Shown piece after piece: positions 16,233 through 25,174 of a stretch of DNA of 64,000 nucleotides. Position numbers and translations under genes: made by a program. A model generated the notes under the pieces. It did not search any database. It was not told the origin of the DNA and saw only the letters and a program-made list of their open reading frames with translations. Numbering within the stretch: the first letter of the stretch is position 1; each line of letters begins with the position of its first letter. The DNA lies in contig NZ_JBKBHT010000005.1 in NCBI RefSeq assembly GCF_046297595.1, positions 206,124 through 270,123 of the forward strand. The letters are read 5' to 3'. This DNA is from Ferrovibrio sp046297595. GTDB taxonomy: Bacteria; Pseudomonadota; Alphaproteobacteria; Ferrovibrionales; Ferrovibrionaceae.

Positions 16233-17681
16233 GTGACCGCTTCGACCATGCCCGTCCTGGCGCCGGCCTATCCGGAGATCTGGCTCGCCCTGGCATCGAT
16301 GGCCCTGCTGATCTTCGGCGTCTTTCGAGGCGACACGTCTACCCGCCTGGTGTCGTGGCTGGCTGTCGCCGTGCTGGCGGTTGCCATCCTGCTGGTCGCC
16401 CTGCAGCCGGCCGGCACCGTGACCACCTTCGGCGACATGTTCATCGCCGACGGTTTCGGCCGTTTCGCCAAGGTGCTGATCCTGCTCGGTTCGGGTTTCT
16501 CCATCATTCAGTCGCTGGGCTATATCCGTTACGAGCGGATGGAGCGTTTCGAGTATCCCGTGCTGATCCTGCTGGCCAGCACCGGCATGATGATGATGGT
16601 CTCTGCCAACGACCTGATCGCGCTGTATCTCGGTCTGGAACTGCAGTCGCTGTCGCTCTATGTGCTGGCGGCGTTCAAGCGCGATTCCGGCCGCGCCACC
16701 GAAGCGGGCCTGAAGTATTTCGTCCTTGGTGCGCTGTCGTCGGGCATGCTGCTCTATGGCAGCTCGATGATCTATGGCTTTGCGGGTTCGACCAGCTTCC
16801 CGCTGATCGCCCAGGCCCTGGCCGGCGGCGGCCAAGCCTCCATCGGCCTGGTGGTCGGTATCGTTTTCCTCTGCGCCGGCCTGGCCTTCAAGGTGTCGGC
16901 CGTGCCGTTCCATATGTGGACGCCTGACGTCTACGAAGGTGCGCCCACGCCGGTGACGGCCTTCTTCGCCGTGGCGCCCAAGGTGGCGGCCATGGCGCTG
17001 TTCGTGCGCGCCTTGCTCAGCCCGTTCGGCGAAGTGGCCCATGACTGGCAGCAGATCATCATCGTGATCAGCGCGCTCAGCATGATCCTCGGTGCGTTTG
17101 CCGCCATCGCCCAGAGCAACATCAAGCGACTGATGGCCTATTCCTCCATCGGCCATGTCGGCTATGCCCTGATCGGCCTGGCCGCCGGCACGCAGGAAGG
17201 CGTGCGCGGCATTCTGATCTATCTCGCCATTTATCTGGCCATGAATGTCGGCACCTTCGCCATCATCCTCTCCATGCGCCAGAAGGACCGCATGGTGGAA
17301 GGCGTGCAGGATCTGGCCGGCCTGGCCAAGACCCATCCGGGCATGGCCCTGCTGCTGGCCGCCTTCATGTTTTCGCTGGCGGGCGTGCCGCCGCTGGCCG
17401 GTTTCTTCGGCAAGTTCTACGTCTTCATGGCCGCCATCAATGCTGGGCTCTATACCTTGGCCGTGCTGGGCGTGCTCAGCTCTGTGGTGGGTGCTTACTA
17501 CTATCTGCGCATCGTCAAGATCATGTATTTCGACGAAGCGTCTGAACCGCTGGCCAAGCCGGTGCGTGGCGAACTGGGGGCGGTGATGACCGTGACCGGG
17601 CTGTTTACGATCCTGTTCTTCGTGATGCCTGGCCCGCTGCTGGCCGCCGCCGAGACCGCCGCCAAGGCGCTGTTCCCGTAA
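16233..17681 (+). CDS. nuoN: NADH-quinone oxidoreductase subunit N
   Basis: The third antiporter-like subunit, 482 residues, with about fourteen helices. Signature segments are LYLGLELQSLSLYVLAAF with the conserved glutamate and AFKVSAVPFHMWTPDVYEGAPTPVTAFF. The start is GTG at 16233, supported by an AAGAGGAG site 9 bases upstream; an in-frame ATG five codons later is the alternative. It is the last nuo gene. birA follows after 27 bases and may be transcribed with it. Confidence 0.96.
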   Translation: MTASTMPVLAPAYPEIWLALASMALLIFGVFRGDTSTRLVSWLAVAVLAVAILLVALQPAGTVTTFGDMFIADGFGRFAKVLILLGSGFSIIQSLGYIRYERMERFEYPVLILLASTGMMMMVSANDLIALYLGLELQSLSLYVLAAFKRDSGRATEAGLKYFVLGALSSGMLLYGSSMIYGFAGSTSFPLIAQALAGGGQASIGLVVGIVFLCAGLAFKVSAVPFHMWTPDVYEGAPTPVTAFFAVAPKVAAMALFVRALLSPFGEVAHDWQQIIIVISALSMILGAFAAIAQSNIKRLMAYSSIGHVGYALIGLAAGTQEGVRGILIYLAIYLAMNVGTFAIILSMRQKDRMVEGVQDLAGLAKTHPGMALLLAAFMFSLAGVPPLAGFFGKFYVFMAAINAGLYTLAVLGVLSSVVGAYYYLRIVKIMYFDEASEPLAKPVRGELGAVMTVTGLFTILFFVMPGPLLAAAETAAKALFP

Positions 17682-17708
17682 GCGGGGCAGGGCCGGCGGA
17701 CCCACGGG

Positions 17709-18443
17709 ATGAAGTGGGATCTGCGGACGTTCGACGTCCTCGACAGTACCAACGAGGAAATCCGCCGCCAGGCCGAAACCGGCGCGGAAGAGGGGCTTGC
17801 CGTGCTAGCGCGCAGCCAGACGGCAGGCCGTGGCCGCCGCGGCCGGACCTGGGAGTCGCCTGCCGGCAACCTGTTCCTTTCCCTGCTGCTGCGCCCGAAA
17901 GCCTCGCCCGCGCAGGCCGCGACGCTGTCCTTCCTGACCGCCGTGGCGCTGGCCGAGGCACTGGAACTGGCCGCGCCGCAGCTTGGCCCCGCCATCACCT
18001 GCAAATGGCCGAACGACGTGCTGGTGAACGGCGCCAAGATCGCCGGCATCCTGCTGGAATCCCGCACACGGCCCGATGGCAATCTGGATTGGGTCACGGT
18101 CGGCATCGGTGTCAACCTGGCGCGCCACCCGGAGCAGACGCCGTACCCAGCCACGGCGCTTGCCGCTCACGGCTCACAGGTGGCGCCGGAGGATTTTGCA
18201 CCATGGCTGCTGGCCCGTTATGGCTACTGGTATGGCCGCTGGCGGCAGGAGGGTTTCACGCCTGTCCGCGAGGCCTGGCTGAAAAAAGCCCAGGGGCTGG
18301 GCCTGCCGGCCGTGGTGCGCCTGCCGGATCGTGAACTGCACGGGCGGTTCGTGGCGCTGGACGACAGCGGCGCCCTGCTGCTGGAAATGCCGGACGGCCA
18401 CGTGCAGACTGTCACGGCGGGCGACGTTTTTCCCGCGGGCTGA
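17709..18443 (+). CDS. birA: Biotin-[acetyl-CoA-carboxylase] ligase
   Basis: This cytoplasmic enzyme attaches biotin, via biotinyl-AMP, to carrier proteins such as AccB. It has 244 residues, so it is the short form without the N-terminal DNA-binding domain of the E. coli repressor. The adenylate-binding loop GRGRRGRTWESPAGNL is at about residues 37-52, followed by KWPNDVLVNGAKIAGILLES. A small C-terminal SH3-like domain is present. It follows nuoN and precedes coaX by 12 bases, an order common in alphaproteobacteria. Confidence 0.93.
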   Translation: MKWDLRTFDVLDSTNEEIRRQAETGAEEGLAVLARSQTAGRGRRGRTWESPAGNLFLSLLLRPKASPAQAATLSFLTAVALAEALELAAPQLGPAITCKWPNDVLVNGAKIAGILLESRTRPDGNLDWVTVGIGVNLARHPEQTPYPATALAAHGSQVAPEDFAPWLLARYGYWYGRWRQEGFTPVREAWLKKAQGLGLPAVVRLPDRELHGRFVALDDSGALLLEMPDGHVQTVTAGDVFPAG

Positions 18444-18455
18444 AAGGACGACGCC

Positions 18456-19220
18456 ATGCTGCTCGCCATCAATGCCAACAACACCAACGTGAAATTCGGC
18501 GTCATCGACGGCGACCGCATCGTGGGCGAATGGCGGCAGCATACCTCTGCGATGCGCACCGCCGACGAACATGCCGTCTGGCTGCTGCAGCTGATGCAGA
18601 TCGAAGGCATCGATCCCAAGAGCATTGATGCGGCCATCATCGCCAGCGTGGTGCCGCAGGCCACTTTCAATCTGCGCCGCCTCTGCACCCGCTATTTCGA
18701 TACCGAGCCGCTGGTGCTGGGCGAACCTAATGTGACGCCCGGTATCCAGATCAAGGGGCAGGGCGCCGGCGCCGACCGCATCTGCAATACCGTGGGCGCC
18801 AGTGTGATGTTCCCGAAGACGCCGATGATCGTGGTCGATTTCGGCACCGCCACCACCTTCGACGTGGTGGACGAGGAGGGCAGCTATTGCGGTGGCGTGA
18901 TCGCGCCGGGCATCAATCTCTCAATCGAGGCACTGGTGAATGCCACCGCTTTGCTGCCGCGCATCGTGGTGGAGAAGCCGAAGACCGTGATCGGCACCAC
19001 CACCATCGCCTGCATGCATTCCGGCGTGTTCTGGGGTTATGTCGGCCTGATTGAGGGTATCGTTGCCCGTATCCGCGAGGAATTCGGCCGGCCGATGAAG
19101 GTGATTTCCACCGGCGGCCTGGCGCCGGTCTTCGATGGTGCCACGGCGGTGATCGAGCAGATCGTGCCAGATATCACCGTGCGCGGCCTGATCGAAATCC
19201 ACCGGCGCAGCACTAAATAA
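18456..19220 (+). CDS. coaX: Type III pantothenate kinase
   Basis: This enzyme catalyses the first step of coenzyme A synthesis, ATP-dependent phosphorylation of pantothenate. It has 254 residues and the ASKHA-fold motifs: LLAINANNTNVKFGVID at the start (phosphate 1 loop), GQGAGADRICN at about 103, and VVDFGTATTFDVVD at about 126 (phosphate 2). An AAAGGA site precedes the ATG. Type III kinases are normally cytoplasmic dimers insensitive to CoA feedback; that is family knowledge. Confidence 0.95.
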   Translation: MLLAINANNTNVKFGVIDGDRIVGEWRQHTSAMRTADEHAVWLLQLMQIEGIDPKSIDAAIIASVVPQATFNLRRLCTRYFDTEPLVLGEPNVTPGIQIKGQGAGADRICNTVGASVMFPKTPMIVVDFGTATTFDVVDEEGSYCGGVIAPGINLSIEALVNATALLPRIVVEKPKTVIGTTTIACMHSGVFWGYVGLIEGIVARIREEFGRPMKVISTGGLAPVFDGATAVIEQIVPDITVRGLIEIHRRSTK

Positions 19221-19225
19221 CCTGT

Positions 19226-20890
19226 ATGTCTGAACGCCTGGAGCAGAACAGCCTGTATTTCCTGCCCCTCGGCGGGGTGAACGAGATCGGCATGAATCTG
19301 AACCTCTACGGGTTCGGGGACCGGTGGATCATGGTCGATCTGGGCACCAGCTTCGCCGACGAGGGCATGCCGGGCGTCGATCTGGTGCTGCCGGACGTGA
19401 CCTGGATCGCCGGCCGACGCGAACGCCTGCTGGGCATCGTGCTGACCCATGCCCACGAGGATCATCTGGGCGCCATCAGCCATGTGTGGGAGGAGTTGCG
19501 CTGCCCCGTCTGGGCCACCGGCTTCGCCGCCAGCGTGCTGCGCAAGAAGCTGGAAGAGAAGGGTCTGGCCGACGAGGTGCCGGTACATGTCTACAAGCCC
19601 GGCGAACTGATCGATCTGGGGCCGTTCAAGATTCGCTCAATGAACATCACCCATTCCACGCCCGAGAGCCAGGCGCTGGCCATCAAGACGCCGGCCGGCG
19701 TGGTGCTGCATACCGGTGATTGGAAACTGGACCCGCGCCCGGTTCTGGGCCCGCAGACGGAAGTGGAAACCCTGCGGGGCTATGGGGATCGCGGCGTGCT
19801 GGCGCTGGTCTGCGACAGCACCAATGTATTCAGCCGAGGGCGCTCGGGTTCGGAAGGCGACGTGCGCGACAGCCTGATGCAGGTGCTGGCCAACAAGCCA
19901 GGCCGCATCGCGGTGACGACATTTTCGTCAAATCTCGCGCGGCTGGAAAGCCTGTTTTCGGTTGCGGCACATCTGGGCCGCCATGTCTGCCTGATCGGCC
20001 GTTCGCTGCACCGCTTTATCCAGGCGGCACGCGAGAACGGCTATCTGGAACATATCCCCAACCTGGTGGACGAGCGCGAGGCTGGTTTCCTGCCGCGCGA
20101 GAAGGTGATGTATGTCTGCACCGGCTGCCAGGGCGAGCCGCGCGGCGCCATGGCACGCATCGCCTTCAACAGCCATCCCCATGTGGTGCTGTCGCCTGGC
20201 GACACCGTGGCGTTTTCCTCCAAGATCATCCCGGGCAACGAGCGCACATTGTTCAGGCTGCATAACGAACTGGTGCGCAACGGCATCGAGGTGATCACCG
20301 AGAAGGATGCCTTCATCCATGTCTCGGGCCATCCCTCGCGCGATGAACTGGCCGAGATGTACCGCCTGGCCCGGCCGCAGATCGCCGTGCCGGTGCATGG
20401 CGAGCCGCGTCATCTGGTGGAGCATGCGCGTTTCGCCCAGAGCCTGCAGGTCCCCCATGGTATCGTGCCGCGCAACGGCGACCTGATCCGGCTGGCACCC
20501 GGTGCGCCCGATGTGGTCGAGCAGGTGCCTTCGGGCCGGCTGGCCATCGATGGCGATGAACTGGTACCTGTGCAGGGTGGGGCGCTGCAGGTGCGCCGCA
20601 AACTGGCCTTCAACGGCGCCGCCTCGGTCAGCCTGGTAGTGGATGGCGAGGGGCGGCTGCAGACCCGGCCACATGTGAAGCTTTCGGGCGTTGTAAATGG
20701 CGATGCCGACCTGATCGGGGCTGAGATCGCCGCCGAGATCGCCGCCGCCATCGACCGTCTGAAACCTGGCACCCATCGCGATGACAATAATCTGGAGCAG
20801 GCTGCCCAGCGGGCCCTGCGCTCGGTGCTGAAGGGTCTGACCGGCCGCAAGCCGATCACCCAGGTGCATATCATCCGGATGGCGGATTAA
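19226..20890 (+). CDS. rnj: Ribonuclease J
   Basis: A metallo-beta-lactamase/beta-CASP nuclease of 554 residues, with 5'-exonuclease and endonuclease activity in mRNA turnover and rRNA maturation. The metal site motif is THAHEDHLGAI at about residues 72-82, with further His and Asp ligands in THSTPESQALAI, HTGDWKLD and CDSTNVFSRGRSGSE. The beta-CASP motif HVSGHPSRDELAEM and the HGEPRHL motif are present. The start ATG lies six bases after coaX with little Shine-Dalgarno match, so translational coupling is likely. Confidence 0.94.
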   Translation: MSERLEQNSLYFLPLGGVNEIGMNLNLYGFGDRWIMVDLGTSFADEGMPGVDLVLPDVTWIAGRRERLLGIVLTHAHEDHLGAISHVWEELRCPVWATGFAASVLRKKLEEKGLADEVPVHVYKPGELIDLGPFKIRSMNITHSTPESQALAIKTPAGVVLHTGDWKLDPRPVLGPQTEVETLRGYGDRGVLALVCDSTNVFSRGRSGSEGDVRDSLMQVLANKPGRIAVTTFSSNLARLESLFSVAAHLGRHVCLIGRSLHRFIQAARENGYLEHIPNLVDEREAGFLPREKVMYVCTGCQGEPRGAMARIAFNSHPHVVLSPGDTVAFSSKIIPGNERTLFRLHNELVRNGIEVITEKDAFIHVSGHPSRDELAEMYRLARPQIAVPVHGEPRHLVEHARFAQSLQVPHGIVPRNGDLIRLAPGAPDVVEQVPSGRLAIDGDELVPVQGGALQVRRKLAFNGAASVSLVVDGEGRLQTRPHVKLSGVVNGDADLIGAEIAAEIAAAIDRLKPGTHRDDNNLEQAAQRALRSVLKGLTGRKPITQVHIIRMAD

Positions 20891-20910
20891 CGGGCCGCCT
20901 CGCGCGCTTC

Positions 20911-20923
20911 TGACGCAGCGTCA
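20911..20923. promoter_or_regulatory. 13-bp perfect palindrome TGACGCAGCGTCA, candidate operator
   Basis: TGACGC-A-GCGTCA is a perfect inverted repeat 4 bases upstream of the candidate -35 box of the epimerase gene. It matches the palindrome at 287-299 at 10 of 13 positions and has the same spacing to its promoter, which suggests one shared regulator. Confidence 0.5.
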
Positions 20924-20927
20924 TGCC

Positions 20928-20956
20928 TTGCCCCCGAGCCCGGCCGGCCCCATATT
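20928..20956 (+). promoter_or_regulatory. Probable promoter of the epimerase gene
   Basis: TTGCCC (20928-20933) and CATATT (20951-20956) are 17 bases apart, 43 bases upstream of the epimerase start codon. The match is partial; support comes from spacing, position and the adjoining palindrome. Confidence 0.45.
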
Positions 20957-20998
20957 GCACCGCAGAAAACGACCACAGACCGCAGGGAAACGACCAGC

Positions 20999-21403
<405 letters not shown>

Positions 21404-21423
21404 GCCGCAGGAGTGAGTAAGCC

Positions 21424-21687
21424 ATGAGCTGGTTCAACAGCAGCATCGCCTTCGTCATTATCTACATGGTGGTGCTGTTCTGCGTGCTGCCCATCGGCGT
21501 GAAGACGCCCGACGAGGCAGGGCAGGCGAAGTTGCCCGGACAGGCCGATTCCGCGCCGGTGAACCCGCGTCTGGGCTTCAAGTTCCTGCTGACCTTCGCG
21601 ATCAGCTGCGTGCTGTTCGGGATTTATTACGTGGTCGGCTATTACGACCTGCTGGGCTTGAACGAATTGCTCGGCCGAGGGCTCTGA
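21424..21687 (+). CDS. DUF1467 family small membrane protein
   Basis: An 87-residue protein with two hydrophobic helices, at about 5-25 and 50-75, linked by a hydrophilic loop with the conserved GVKTPDEAG. The family is widespread in alphaproteobacteria next to mce and proS. Its function is unknown. A GCAGGAG site precedes the ATG, and the gap to mce is 20 bases, so it is likely co-transcribed. Confidence 0.88.
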   Translation: MSWFNSSIAFVIIYMVVLFCVLPIGVKTPDEAGQAKLPGQADSAPVNPRLGFKFLLTFAISCVLFGIYYVVGYYDLLGLNELLGRGL

Positions 21688-21960
21688 GCACAGTTTCCGG
21701 TGGCGTAGCTGATGGGCGCGGGTTGCTACTTCTGCGCGAAAGCCGGGAAATAGTGGAAAACGGGTCAGCAGAAAAAAGAAAGGAGCAAGGACATGCCTCG
21801 CTCCGTATCCCGTCTTGCGGGTAAGTTTAAGCCTCCCCAGACTTGGGCCGCCTGTTACCAAGCGGTTGCGTATTTTCTATACCGAATGATGAAACCGGTG
21901 TCACCCGAAAAGTTATGGGTTCCTAACAAAATGGTAATAATGCGTCGCCAAGGTTGTGGG
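21688..21960 (+). other. Leader region with a strong ribosome-binding site but poor coding character
   Basis: An ATG at 21793 follows an excellent AAAGGAG site and is in frame with the next gene. Yet the 56 codons from 21793 to 21960 have only about half G or C in third positions, while neighbouring genes are far higher, and they would place a signal peptide in the middle of the protein. Either the leader is translated as an N-terminal extension or this is an untranslated or regulatory segment. No hairpin or RNA family was recognised. Confidence 0.4.
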
Positions 21961-22485
21961 ATGTACCGGCTTGCGACCTCTGTAATTCTACCCGGCCTGC
22001 TGATGGCCCTGCTCATGGCCCCCGGCGCCCTTGGACAGGCCTCCCAGCCTCCAAAAAAAGCGCCCGAGTCGCAGCCTGAGCCGCTCCAAACCGTGATTGT
22101 GCTGGATGCCGCCGAATGCCGGCGCCTGCTGGCCCGCCAGGGCAGCGTGACAGCCCACCAGCCGGCCCCGGACGTGACCTACCAGCCGGGCCGGGATGTG
22201 GATTCCAAGGGCCGTCCCATCGCCCCGGCGGACCTGCCGGGCCGCAATGCCTTTCCCTTCGACGGGCCGATTACGCTCGACCTGCTCATTCCGCTGGAAA
22301 CCCTGCTGGGCAGCCGCACGCCGCCACGCATGGGCAAGGCCGAAACCAGCGTGGGCAAAGTGGCCATCGACCCCAAGACCGGCCGTCTAGCCTTCAATGG
22401 CCAGCCGCTGGAGCCGAAGGGCGAGGATGCCCTCGCGGCGGCCTGTCGCGACTATCTCGCCAAACGGCAGCCGACCCGGCGCTAA
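21961..22485 (+). CDS. Conserved hypothetical secreted protein
   Basis: This 174-residue protein starts with a signal peptide (MYRLATSVILPGLLMALLMAP, cleavage near GALGQA), so it is probably periplasmic. The mature part contains AAECRRLLAR, a VTYQPGRDVDSKGRPIAPADLPG block, and a C-terminal GRLAFNGQPL. Similar proteins with a YQPGxDVxGxxVAPADL core occur as conserved hypotheticals in related alphaproteobacteria, but no function is known to me. I chose 21961 because the signal peptide then sits at the N-terminus. In-frame ATGs at 21940 and 21793 are alternatives, the latter with the better ribosome-binding site. Confidence 0.7.
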   Translation: MYRLATSVILPGLLMALLMAPGALGQASQPPKKAPESQPEPLQTVIVLDAAECRRLLARQGSVTAHQPAPDVTYQPGRDVDSKGRPIAPADLPGRNAFPFDGPITLDLLIPLETLLGSRTPPRMGKAETSVGKVAIDPKTGRLAFNGQPLEPKGEDALAAACRDYLAKRQPTRR

Positions 22486-22497
22486 GGGCCCCGATCC

Positions 22498-22526
22498 TTG
22501 CGGGTGGGGGGAAGCGGCCTTAAAAA
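22498..22526 (+). promoter_or_regulatory. Candidate promoter of proS
   Basis: TTGCGG (22498-22503) and TAAAAA (22521-22526) are separated by 17 bases in the short gap before proS. The -10 box matches four of six consensus bases. This is moderate support only. Confidence 0.35.
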
Positions 22527-22574
22527 CGCCCCATTATCCCGCCATCTCCGTTATCCCACAGGATCATCATACCC

Positions 22575-23903
22575 ATGCGGCTCAGCAGCTATTTCCTGCC
22601 CGTTCTCAAGGAAAACCCGAGCGAAGCACAGATCGTCAGCCACCGGCTGATGCTGCGCGGCGGCATGGTCCGGCAGACCGCCGCCGGCATCTACGCCTGG
22701 CTGCCGCTGGGCCATCGCGTGCTGAAGAAGATCGAGCAGATCGTGCGCGAGGAACAGGATGCCGCCGGCGCGCAGGAACTGCTGATGCCGACCATCCAGT
22801 CGGCCGAGCTGTGGCAGAAGAGCGGTCGCTACGAGGATTATGGCAAGGAGATGCTGCGCATCACCGACCGCCATGAGCGGCCGATGCTTTATGGCCCGAC
22901 CAACGAGGAAATGCTCACTGATATCGTCGCATCGGAATGGAAGAGTTATCGCGACCTGCCGAAGATTCTATATCACATCCAGTGGAAATTCCGCGATGAG
23001 GTGCGTCCGCGTTTCGGCGTGATGCGCGGCCGTGAGTTCCTGATGAAGGACGCCTATTCCTTCGATCTCGATCAAGCCGGCGCGCGTCGTTCGTATAATC
23101 GCATGTTCGTGGCCTACCTGCGCACCTTCGCACGGCTGGGCCTGAAGGCGATCCCGATGCAGGCCGATACCGGTCCGATCGGCGGCGACCTCAGCCATGA
23201 ATTCATCGTGCTGGCCGAAACCGGCGAAAGCGGCGTGTTTTGCGACAAGGCGCTGATCGAGCGTGATGTGCTGAGCGAGAAGGTGGATTACAGCGGCGAT
23301 CTGCAATCCATCGTGGATAGCTGGACCGCGCCCTATGCGGCGACGGAAGAAAAGCACGACGCAGCGCGGTTCGAAGCCCTGCCCAAGGAGCGCCAGGTGG
23401 CGGCCCGCGGCATTGAAGTGGGCCATATCTTCTATTTCGGCACCAAGTATTCCAAGCCGATGGGCGCAGTGGTGCAGGGGCCGGGCGGCGAGGGCATCAC
23501 GCTGGAGATGGGCTCCTACGGCATCGGCGTGTCGCGTCTGGTCGGTGGCATTATCGAGGCGAGCCATGACGAGAACGGCATCATCTGGCCGTTCAGCGTG
23601 GCGCCTTTCCATGTCGGCCTGATCAACCTGAAGGCCGGCGACAAGGACTGCGACGCAGCCGCCGAGGCGCTCTATGCCAAGCTGCAGGCCGCCGGCTTCG
23701 ACGTGCTCTATGACGACCGCGACGAACGCGCCGGCGCCAAGTTCGCCACCATGGACCTGATCGGCCTGCCGTATCAGGTGACCATCGGTCCGCGCGGCGT
23801 GAAGGCCGGCACGGTGGAAGTGAAAAACCGCGCCACGGGCGAGAAGGAAGAGATTTCGCCCGAAGCCGTGCTGAACAAGCTGGCCGCTTTGCGTAACGCG
23901 TAA
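22575..23903 (+). CDS. proS: Prolyl-tRNA synthetase (short form)
   Basis: A class II aminoacyl-tRNA synthetase of 442 residues. Motif 2 is visible in FRDEVRPRFGVMRGREFLMKDAYSFD (about 139-164) and motif 3 in GSYGIGVSRLVGGIIE; the C-terminal anticodon-binding domain follows. The length shows that the editing insertion (INS, about 180 residues) of the E. coli enzyme is absent, as is usual in alphaproteobacteria, so clearance of Ala-tRNA(Pro) must rely on a separate protein if it occurs. lolC follows after 17 bases. Confidence 0.96.
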   Translation: MRLSSYFLPVLKENPSEAQIVSHRLMLRGGMVRQTAAGIYAWLPLGHRVLKKIEQIVREEQDAAGAQELLMPTIQSAELWQKSGRYEDYGKEMLRITDRHERPMLYGPTNEEMLTDIVASEWKSYRDLPKILYHIQWKFRDEVRPRFGVMRGREFLMKDAYSFDLDQAGARRSYNRMFVAYLRTFARLGLKAIPMQADTGPIGGDLSHEFIVLAETGESGVFCDKALIERDVLSEKVDYSGDLQSIVDSWTAPYAATEEKHDAARFEALPKERQVAARGIEVGHIFYFGTKYSKPMGAVVQGPGGEGITLEMGSYGIGVSRLVGGIIEASHDENGIIWPFSVAPFHVGLINLKAGDKDCDAAAEALYAKLQAAGFDVLYDDRDERAGAKFATMDLIGLPYQVTIGPRGVKAGTVEVKNRATGEKEEISPEAVLNKLAALRNA

Positions 23904-23920
23904 CCATCCAAGGACCACGT

Positions 23921-25174
23921 ATGCCCTTCTTTTCCCGATTTGAGTGGATGCTGGCGCTGCGCTACCTGCGCGCCCGTCGGCAGGAGGGCTTCATCTCGGT
24001 GATCGCGGTGTTCTCCTTTCTCGGCATCATGCTGGGGGTGGCGACGCTGATCATCGTGATGAGCGTGATGAACGGCTTTCGTGCCGAGCTGCTGGGCCGC
24101 ATTCTCGGTCTGAACGGTCATCTCACCATCCAGCTGGAGGGCCGCAACAGCCTGCCGGATTACGAATTCGTCACGGAAGCCGTGGGCAAGATGCCCGGCG
24201 TGGTGCTGGCCAATCCGATGATCGAGGGCCAGGTGATGGCCACGGCCAACAATGCCGCTGCCGGCGTGATGGTGCGTGGCGTGCGCCAGGCCGACCTGAT
24301 GCAGGAAAGCGCCATCGCCAAAGGCGTACGCGAGGGTTCTTTGCGTGATTTCCAGGGCGATGATGCGGTTGCCATCGGCCACCGGCTGGCACGCAAGCTG
24401 GGCCTGCGGCTGGGCGACCAGATCACGCTGGTCTCGCCGCAGAACAACACCACGCCGTTCGGCAGCGTGCCGCGGCTGGTGCGTTATCGCGTGGCAGCGA
24501 TCTTCGATGTGGGCATGTTCGAGTATGACTCGGCCTTCGTCTATGTACCCTTCGAAGCCGCGCAGACCTATTTCCGCCTGCCCAATGCCGCCAGTGCCGT
24601 GGAAGTGCGGCTGGAAAATCCCGACGAGGCCCGCCATGCGGCCCGGCAGATCATTCAGCGACTGGGTCCGCAATACCGCATCTACGACTGGCAGCAGGCC
24701 AATGCGCATTTCGTCAGCGCGCTGGAGGTCGAGCGCAACGTGATGTTCCTGATCCTGACGCTGATCATCGTGGTGGCAGCCTTCAATATCATCTCCAGCA
24801 TGATCATGCTGGTGAAGGACAAGGGGCGCGACATCGCCATCCTGCGCACCATGGGCACCTCGCGCGCTTCGATCATGCGCGTCTTTGTCATCGCCGGTGC
24901 CAGCATCGGCGTGCTCGGCACCACCAGCGGCTTTGCCCTCGGCCTGGCATTTTCGCTCAACATCGAGCATATCCGCCAGTTCTTACAAAGCCTGACCGGC
25001 TGGCAGCTTTTCCCGGCCGAAATCTATTTCCTCTCGAAACTACCATCGAAGGTGGATTCCACGGAAGTCGTCTATGTCGTGCTGATGGGGTTGGCGCTGT
25101 CTCTGCTGGCAACTCTGTATCCCAGTTGGCGTGCCGCCCGCCTCGATCCGGTGGAGGCGCTGCGGTATGAGTAA
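23921..25174 (+). CDS. lolC: Lipoprotein-releasing ABC transporter permease (LolC/LolE type)
   Basis: A 417-residue inner-membrane permease that extracts mature lipoproteins for transfer to the carrier LolA. One N-terminal helix (about 25-50) is followed by a large periplasmic MacB-like domain and three C-terminal helices at about 270-400, the FtsX topology. LRYLRARRQEGFISVIAVFSFLG at the start is typical. Only one permease gene is next to lolD, so the complex may be a homodimer as in many bacteria outside the enterics. It overlaps lolD by 8 bases. Confidence 0.94.
   Translation: MPFFSRFEWMLALRYLRARRQEGFISVIAVFSFLGIMLGVATLIIVMSVMNGFRAELLGRILGLNGHLTIQLEGRNSLPDYEFVTEAVGKMPGVVLANPMIEGQVMATANNAAAGVMVRGVRQADLMQESAIAKGVREGSLRDFQGDDAVAIGHRLARKLGLRLGDQITLVSPQNNTTPFGSVPRLVRYRVAAIFDVGMFEYDSAFVYVPFEAAQTYFRLPNAASAVEVRLENPDEARHAARQIIQRLGPQYRIYDWQQANAHFVSALEVERNVMFLILTLIIVVAAFNIISSMIMLVKDKGRDIAILRTMGTSRASIMRVFVIAGASIGVLGTTSGFALGLAFSLNIEHIRQFLQSLTGWQLFPAEIYFLSKLPSKVDSTEVVYVVLMGLALSLLATLYPSWRAARLDPVEALRYE

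Noticed and set aside
14673..17705. A 1010-codon open frame on the minus strand across nuoM, nuoN and the start of birA.
   Set aside because: It is antisense to well-supported genes, has His/Gln/Arg-rich low-complexity sequence, and follows from the strong third-position GC bias of the real genes. The same holds for the long minus-strand frames opposite nuoD to nuoG, pepN and rpsL to fusA.
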